Source: Stenogyne calaminthoides (Eukaryota > Streptophyta > Magnoliopsida > Lamiales > Lamiaceae). Taken from it: a stretch of 64,000 nt of DNA. Below, piece by piece: positions 58,501 to 64,000 of the stretch. The notes beneath the pieces were generated by a model that was not told where the DNA came from, searched no databases, and worked only from the letters and a program-made list of their open reading frames with translations. Position 1 is the first letter of the stretch. Each line of letters opens with the position of its first letter. Both the position numbers and the translations under genes were made by a program. Location: positions 14,419,554-14,483,553 of the forward strand of contig JBBCBC010000024.1 in assembly GCA_037126765.1 (NCBI GenBank). Direction: 5' to 3'.

Positions 58501-58870
58501 TGTAGCACTGCAATATCTGCTACTTACGTAGCATTTCAATAACCATTACTTACGTAGCATTGCAATATCTGCTACTTACGTAGCATTGCAATAACCGCTA
58601 CTTTCGTAACATCGCCCAGTGTGATGAGGATCTCACTCCCACTAAGTTGCCGGATCAGTTTGAACCCGTGAAGCAAACATGATTAGTGGATCTCGTATCA
58701 ACTACCCACGAATGAGAAGTATTCGCCGCTAAACAAGCTTCAAAAATTAGTGCGTGAGAACTACATTTCTTTCCGTCCCTTTTGGGGTTAGAATAGGCAA
58801 ACCTCCATTGTCCTCTTTCACCGCAGCTTAAGCACTTCCTCTTTGGATTTTTCCTTGACACCACAAGCAT
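55600..58870 (-). pseudogene. pol of element G: PR, IN, RT, RNase H with stops
   Basis: Zinc-knuckle relic CLSCGERGQWRFAYS (His and last Cys lost) and protease WVVDTRSTNHVC, where the usual DTG/DSG is DTR (58699-58691). Integrase zinc region: WHLRLGHINPNRI and CESCLEGKMT (58350-58018). Core: YEYFITFIDDYSRYGYIFLM and LRSDRGGEYLSDEF (57987-57721), a TAA where Gln is usual, then MRIWGCPTYVLDKEAGKLDP (57684-57223). RT: WKWVYK-type start and IDYEETFSPVAMLKSIR, a stop replacing Lys after IWQMDV near 56799, YGLKQASKAW and catalytic YVDD (about 56552-56541). RNase H: GYTDSDFQSDIDSR, decaying after 55932. Confidence 0.9.
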
Positions 58871-58873
58871 TCC

Positions 58874-59400
58874 TCATCTTAACATTGCCTTTGGCAACAG
58901 TTGAGTTTGATTGCTTATGGCTCTTGGTCCTCTTCTTTTCTTGCCTCCCCTTGGCCTAGAAAATGAAGACAAACCACTTGCCGTCAAAGCTTGAGTTTGG
59001 TGCCCCATCAACATCTCTGCCGAGACCAAAACTTGCAACAAATCAGCTAGCGAGGCCAAAATGCTCAGAAACTTTTGGGCAGAGAGTGAAATACCAAATT
59101 CATCCGAGTCTCCAGTTGTAATGTCGTCACTCGGAACCTCAAGTTTGTTCGGATGGACCATCAATTTTGAGGACGTAATCCCTTACGGGGTTTGTCCTCC
59201 ACCATTTTCAAATGATGACATCTCTCAAGAGGTGATCCGACGGGTCCAAAGATTTTTGACCCGTCAGTTGGCTCATTTGATTTTGGTGTGTCAAGAATCC
59301 ACTTGTGCCTTTGTGCAGTTAGGACAATTATAATTTTACGTTTCCAATCAATATAGTTTCCATACATATTGTATTGACTTTAAGTATACTAACAGTGGAT
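58874..59400 (-). pseudogene. gag remnant of element G
   Basis: 59367-59161 has NYIDWKRKIIIVLTAQRHKW, the copia gag start, and breaks after about 45 codons. 59164-58874 is a linker with a PRGGKKRRGP basic run. The capsid core is missing, so G could not build particles on its own. Confidence 0.75.
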
Positions 59401-60921
59401 TAAAAGGTTGTGACATGCTGAACTGAAATAAATAATAATATGCATAAGCACAAATATATCACAAAATTCGATCACATGTTTCATATTAAAATCTCCAAAA
59501 AATATGAACATGAATCAGCCAACATCTCGAAACAGTTTAAATAAGCCACGTGGGGTGGGTCATTATTTAAACACATTCAAGCATGTTACAAACAAGAACA
59601 GTTGCAAACCTTTAATATCCAGATTAATAGTTGGCTCCCACTTGACCAATATAAAATTGACAGGGACTTCGGGGAAGTATATGCATATCAATTTTATACC
59701 TAAGTAATAACCATGATTAAATACATAATTATTATTTCGCTTTGAACGAGCCTCGTGGGGAGGGTCATCGTCGCCACTAGTAATAATCCACAATCATCAG
59801 TTAGGAATTTATTCATGTGAAAGCTATCTTTTGACCGTCCTGTGGGGGGAATTTCTCCAAAAGAATTTACAAATAAATAAATCATGGAGGTCAATAATTA
59901 ATTCAATTTTATTATCCGGAATAAAATTAACAATTAATTGTTTAAACATACTTAGTAATTTTCGAAAGTGAGATTTTTCAAAACATTTTCTCATGCATCG
60001 CAAATTTTAAACACAATTTAAATAAGCATAAACAATGCATAAACATCAAGACAAAAATAAAACATATTGGGCACTTTTATCAAATTGTCATGGTTAATTT
60101 TGTCATGTCTTGATCTTGAGAAATCGTCTTCATTGCCTTCATCGTTCGTCTTGAAAAGCTCCCACTTGACCGTTTCAAAAAAAAATGCCTTGTCAAGAAC
60201 CGTCATCTACCAATTTCATGGTCGGAGTGCCAGCACCTTTCGACGTGTCAGTGCGCCCGTCTGAACGCGCCGAAGCGCCGGCGCCGCGTCGCCCGACTTC
60301 GCCCGTCGCCCTCGCGTGCCCCACCGGCTGTCGCCAGCCATGCGCCCGTCGCGCATCCCACTGCCTTGGCCCGTCCACCCGTAGCGTGCCTGGCGTCGCC
60401 TAAATCGCCCGTCTTGTCGCCAGTAGCCGGTAGGCGGTTCCTTTTCGGCGCAGCAACGCCAGCGTTAATGCCCGTCCCGGATCCGCTGCGCTCAGCCCCT
60501 CGACTCGCCCTATGCCCGTCTTTCCCGCTAGCGCCAGCGTGTAGCGTGCCTCCCGCCCAACGCGTTTTGCGCGGCGTGGCAGCCTTGCGGTTTTTGATCC
60601 AGATTTAATTCTTAGTCTCCGTATCCATTTTAGATCGATTTACAATTTATTTACAAAATAAATAAACCTAGATCTAGACTAGTCTATTACATTGATCAAA
60701 TCAAACAAATACTAATCTACTCGTGGATTTTCTCACGAGGCAAAACGAATCCGAACGAATCGAATTAAAAAACCACAATTTATATGCATGCATAAATTAA
60801 ACACATTAAATTCCATGACAATTGAATACCTGCAAAAAATATCTAGCAATTCTACTATCCAATTTCAAATTTAATGACAATGAATTAATAAACAATTTAA
60901 AATTCAGAGCCCGAAACCGAG
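59401..60921 (-). other. Untranslated leader of element G with GC-rich island
   Basis: About 1.5 kb between PBS and gag. 60185-60605 is very GC-rich (GCCCGTCG, GCGCCGGCG words), like the island in the F leader. Further on, a CCACGTGGGGTGGGTC-like motif recurs in variant forms near 59548, 59750 and 59842. No convincing coding frame. Confidence 0.6.
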
Positions 60922-60933
60922 GCTTTGATACCA
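60922..60933 (-). promoter_or_regulatory. Primer-binding site of element G
   Basis: Minus strand TGGTATCAAAGC, one mismatch to initiator-Met tRNA, the same change as in element C. Confidence 0.85.
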
Positions 60934-60935
60934 GT

Positions 60936-62766
60936 TGTTGGGGAATAATTTTCCCGGATCTATTCAGGATGAATATTTAAATACAAATTTAATTCTAACA
61001 ATTATTACTAGCATGAATTAACCCATATTAATTCAAATAACAATTTCAACAACAAATCATGCATATAAACAATTCACGTAAATCCTACGCATGCGGAAAT
61101 ACTACGAGTTTACGTGAACTTACCTCTTGGAATGACAATGGTCTTGTATGTGAAAACACACCAAAAGTCCTTCCCAAGTATTCACACGTCTTTGCTCGAC
61201 AATCCGGTGGAAGGATACTCGCGAACAATTAACAAAAGGAAAAAAAAAACTTTGTTGCACCACTTTCGTGGATTTGCTAATTTTTTCAGCACATGGGAAT
61301 GAAAGAATCATCCCCTATTTATAGATGGGTGATGGGCGATTTTTGGGGTAGAAAAACAATGTGGGAAAATCTTTTCTTGATCTCCAAGAAATCTTGAATA
61401 TATCTCCTATATTCTTTTCCCCATAATTAAAATATTCCACAAAAATCCCACCTCATCATATCATGGTATTTTCGAAAAAAGAGGGACCAAGAATCCAAGA
61501 TTTGGATCTTCTTGAATTTATGAGATATTCTTGTATTTCAAGAAATACATATCTTCCATAATATCTTTTCAAGAAAATCAAGAAAATCTTTCTTTCCCCT
61601 TTTTCTTCAAAATTTTCGAAACCTCTTATATGAATAACCAAGTGGGAGATTTCTTGAATTTAATGAGATAATCTTGTATTCCAAGAATACATATCTTCAT
61701 TCCATAATAAAATTCAAAGAAAATCTTTCTCCCCTTTTATCCATAATTTTCGAAAAATACAAGGAAAAATAGGCAATAAATTTATTTTATTTTTAAACAC
61801 CTTTTTCAGTTATTGGACTTTATCTTGGGCTACTTGGGGGGCCTTTAGGAGAATTAAGATTGGACCTTCCAATGGATCTTGAATTATCAATATTGAGCCA
61901 CAATATTATTCAAGCCCATAAATATTAATTAATCCCACTACATAATTAATATTGCACTATCCATCTTAACCCATATTACAGTTAATATGGCTCCCGGTTA
62001 TTATTTCCCGTGTTTAAGATTATCTAGCCCATTAATTAATTCAAGCCACTGAAATAGCTTTCCATTAATTAATATATTTTATTCTTGGTAAAGGAACAGT
62101 TCAACATTATTATCCATACTGGAAACTAGTTCCACTTGCAAGATTTGGTATGATAAACCTTATGAACCTCCTAAGGGGGCAAATCGAACAAAAGCGTGCT
62201 TGCACGATTCTCCGTGATAAATCTTAGCAATCGACGTGTGACCAATAATATTGCCCAAGATATAGGGTATTGAATCTCACTGATTCTCTTCCCATAATAA
62301 GTCAAAGCAATAGTTACTAACCACACGCAATCCTATTTAAGGGACGAAGATTAAGAAACAACTAACCACTGAGGTCTAATTCTTCCTAGTTCAGTTCTGA
62401 AGAATTTATCCTCCTGTAGGTCCTCTTCAATGCATCACTCATGCACTAGTGTAATCTCTTGGTCAAGACAAACCAATCTGAGCCCACTACAACCTTTCAC
62501 GATGGATTGTTCATTTCCATATAGGTCGTGAATGGTGTACTTTTAGTTACAAGGAACTGTTAATTTAATCTTCTGTGATCTTGGTATCACTAAATTAACT
62601 ACAATGTAACACATACTATTTAATGAACAATTATGCAGTAAATATATGTAACATTCAATGATATTTAAAGCATCAGTGATAAACAATTTATTTCAGTAAA
62701 TAAGTCCGAAATTCAGTTATTCTGATTATACAAAGTAAAAGCATACTTTCCAGTATAATCCCAACA
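60936..62766 (-). repeat. 5' LTR of element G (1831 bp)
   Basis: Full-length LTR, TGTTGGGGAATAATTT to ATAATCCCAACA on the plus strand, with the 211 bp (61023-61233) that its partner lacks. Confidence 0.93.
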
Positions 62767-62771
62767 CTGAA

Positions 62772-63656
62772 GAAGCCGAGGCGTTTAAAGCCGAAGCTCA
62801 GAAGAAGCATCAAGATGATGCTTCCCAGGCTCAATGTGTTATGCTCCTCGGGATGACTCCCTAGTTGCAAAGGCAGCATGAGAGGATGCTTCCCTTCGAG
62901 ATGATCAAGCATCTGAAGGATCTCTTTGATTCTGAATCTCGTTTTGAGATTTATGAAGTGATGAGAGATCTGTTTAGATGCCGGATGTCTGAAGGAGGGA
63001 AGGTTTCTCCTCAAGTATTGAAGATGATTGGGCTGATCGAGAAACTTGGTCGTTTGGGCATTGAGTTTAACACCAATGTTGCTGTTTATGCCATTCTTTA
63101 GTCGCTTCCCGATTCATATTCAAGTTTCGTGGTAAACTTCAATATAAATAAGACGGAATTGACTATGCCCGAGCTGCATAACATGCTAAAGACTTTTGAG
63201 TCTTCCACTGCTAAGGAAAATCCCGGGCTCATGGTGAGTGCCTCTACTTCTTCTGCTCCGAAAGGAAAGAAGAAGCGAAGGGGCAAGGCAAAGAAAGGCT
63301 CCAAGCCAAACTTCCTCAAGCCCAAAGGTGGAATTCAAAAGAAAGAAAGGGTGGACATGGATGTATGCCTCCACTGCAAGCAGAAGGGGCATTGGAAGAA
63401 GGACTGTAAGGTTCTAGCAGCTGATAAGAAGACACAGGGTGTCTCAGCCATTGGAACATGTATGTTTGTTATTGAGATAAACATGTCCACAAATGATACT
63501 AACTGCTGGGTATTGGATACCGGTTGTGGCTCACACATTTGTACTAATGTGCAGGGTCTCAAGCATAGCAGGCGATTAAGTCGGGGTGAAGTCGCCCCTA
63601 CACGTTGGGAATGGAGCAAGAGTTCTTCTTTGAACGTTTTGGCGTTTATGTTTTAG
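62772..63656 (+). pseudogene. gag C-terminal part and protease start of element F
   Basis: The gag frame resumes in phase after G. One TAG near 62863 lies where GMTP is normally followed by Glu, and another TAG lies near 63101. Capsid region: HLKDLFDSESRFEIYEVMRD and LHNMLKTFESSTAKENPG. A basic run GKKKRRGKAKKGSK comes next, then an intact CCHC knuckle CLHCKQKGHWKKDC (63366-63407). Protease motif WVLDTGCGSHIC has catalytic Asp at 63516. The frame shifts shortly after, near 63570. Confidence 0.88.
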
Positions 63657-64000
63657 ATTTACCCTCTGGTTTTAGACTTGAACTGAATAATTGTTATTTT
63701 GTTCCTTCTATTACTCGCAACATTATTTCTATTCCTATGTTAGATATTGAAGGGTTTTCCTTCCATCTTGCAAATAATAATTGTTATTTTTTGCTTAATG
63801 GTGATATGTATGCGAATGCTCCTTTATCGAATGGTTTATACTTGTTGCATTGTGGACATAATATTCTTAATATACAAAACAAAAGACTCAAACTTAATAA
63901 TCATGAAAACCCAACTTACTTATGGCATTGTAGACTTGGTCATGCAAATGAGAATATGATTGCAAGGTTAAGAAAGTTAGACTTCTTAACCCCATTCGAC
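63657..64000 (+). pseudogene. pre-integrase region of element F (window end)
   Basis: Reads FRLELNNCYFVPSITRNIIS, later LWHCRLGHANENMIARLRKL, the His-x4-His start of the integrase zinc domain. It is open to the end of the window. Confidence 0.85.

Larger units (their letters stand above)
53828..62766 (-). mobile_element. Ty1/copia element G (8.94 kb) inside F
   Basis: Minus-strand element with LTRs at 53828-55462 and 60936-62766, PBS, polypurine tract and the duplication CTGAA (53823-53827, 62767-62771). Gag is mostly lost; pol is nearly full length with a few stops. The LTRs are very similar apart from one 211-bp deletion, so insertion was recent. Confidence 0.93.
50221..64000 (+). mobile_element. 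Ty1/copia element F (5' part), interrupted by G
   Basis: Plus-strand element with LTR, perfect Met-tRNA PBS, long leader, gag and the start of pol; it runs off the window. Element G is inserted in gag with the duplication CTGAA. The 3' LTR is not in the window. Confidence 0.88.

Noticed and set aside
60193..60608. GC-rich open frames in the G leader
   Set aside because: Same reasoning: open in three frames, Arg/Pro/Ala-rich by composition only.
54149..61641. Identical 61-codon open frames at 54149-54334 and 61456-61641
   Set aside because: They are the same LTR sequence of element G present twice.

Overview
This window is repeat-dense nuclear DNA from a flowering plant, probably a eudicot. 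The evidence is Ty1/copia LTR retrotransposons primed by initiator-Met tRNA, Sirevirus-type elements with an extra env-like gene after pol, a FAR1-type Mutator-like transposase, CACTA ends and a tRNA-derived SINE. I cannot name the species. No intact host gene is visible. The only host-like coding trace is a broken 5' part of a gene resembling DNA polymerase alpha subunit B (about 9.5-10.2 kb, minus strand).

Layout. 1-8508 is Sirevirus element A (+ strand; its 5' half lies outside the window): pol end, TATA box, env-like gene, polypurine tract, 2.05-kb LTR. 8509-17345 is an older mosaic: the polymerase-alpha-like fragment, a FAR1/MULE transposase cut by a CACTA element that carries a small spliced gene, a tRNA-like SINE, a second CACTA end, and an inverted-repeat element with an exon-intron-exon-like core. 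17346-50220 is a stack of nested insertions in an old LTR-like sequence starting TGTAACACCCC. In order of insertion it holds: an outer solo LTR (17498-48840, target duplication TAGTA); two solo LTRs inside it (17828-19629, inverted, AATAG; 20449-48160, GTAAG); Sirevirus C (20895-46973, minus) inside the latter; and Sirevirus B (27467-38156, minus, GGAAC) inside C. From 50221 to the window end is copia element F (+). Its gag is split by copia element G (53828-62766, minus, CTGAA).

How the parts relate. A, B and C share a Sirevirus plan (gag-pol, then a separate env-like gene). In all three the env-like gene is preceded by its own TATA box and, in A and B, a short pyrimidine-rich leader, so it looks like an independent transcription unit. 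C also carries, between pol and env, a gene-like cassette on the opposite strand with TATA box, leader, open frame and 3'UTR-like tail; B landed inside its open frame. B has lost nearly all of pol and the middle of gag, so it could only have moved in trans if those losses came before insertion.

Caution on broken frames. Differences between LTR pairs and between related genes fall strikingly often on CAG/CTG trinucleotides, and many are not simple C-to-T changes. This looks like consensus error at CHG-methylated sites, or less likely a CHG-linked mutation process. Some of the frameshifts reported here may therefore not be real.
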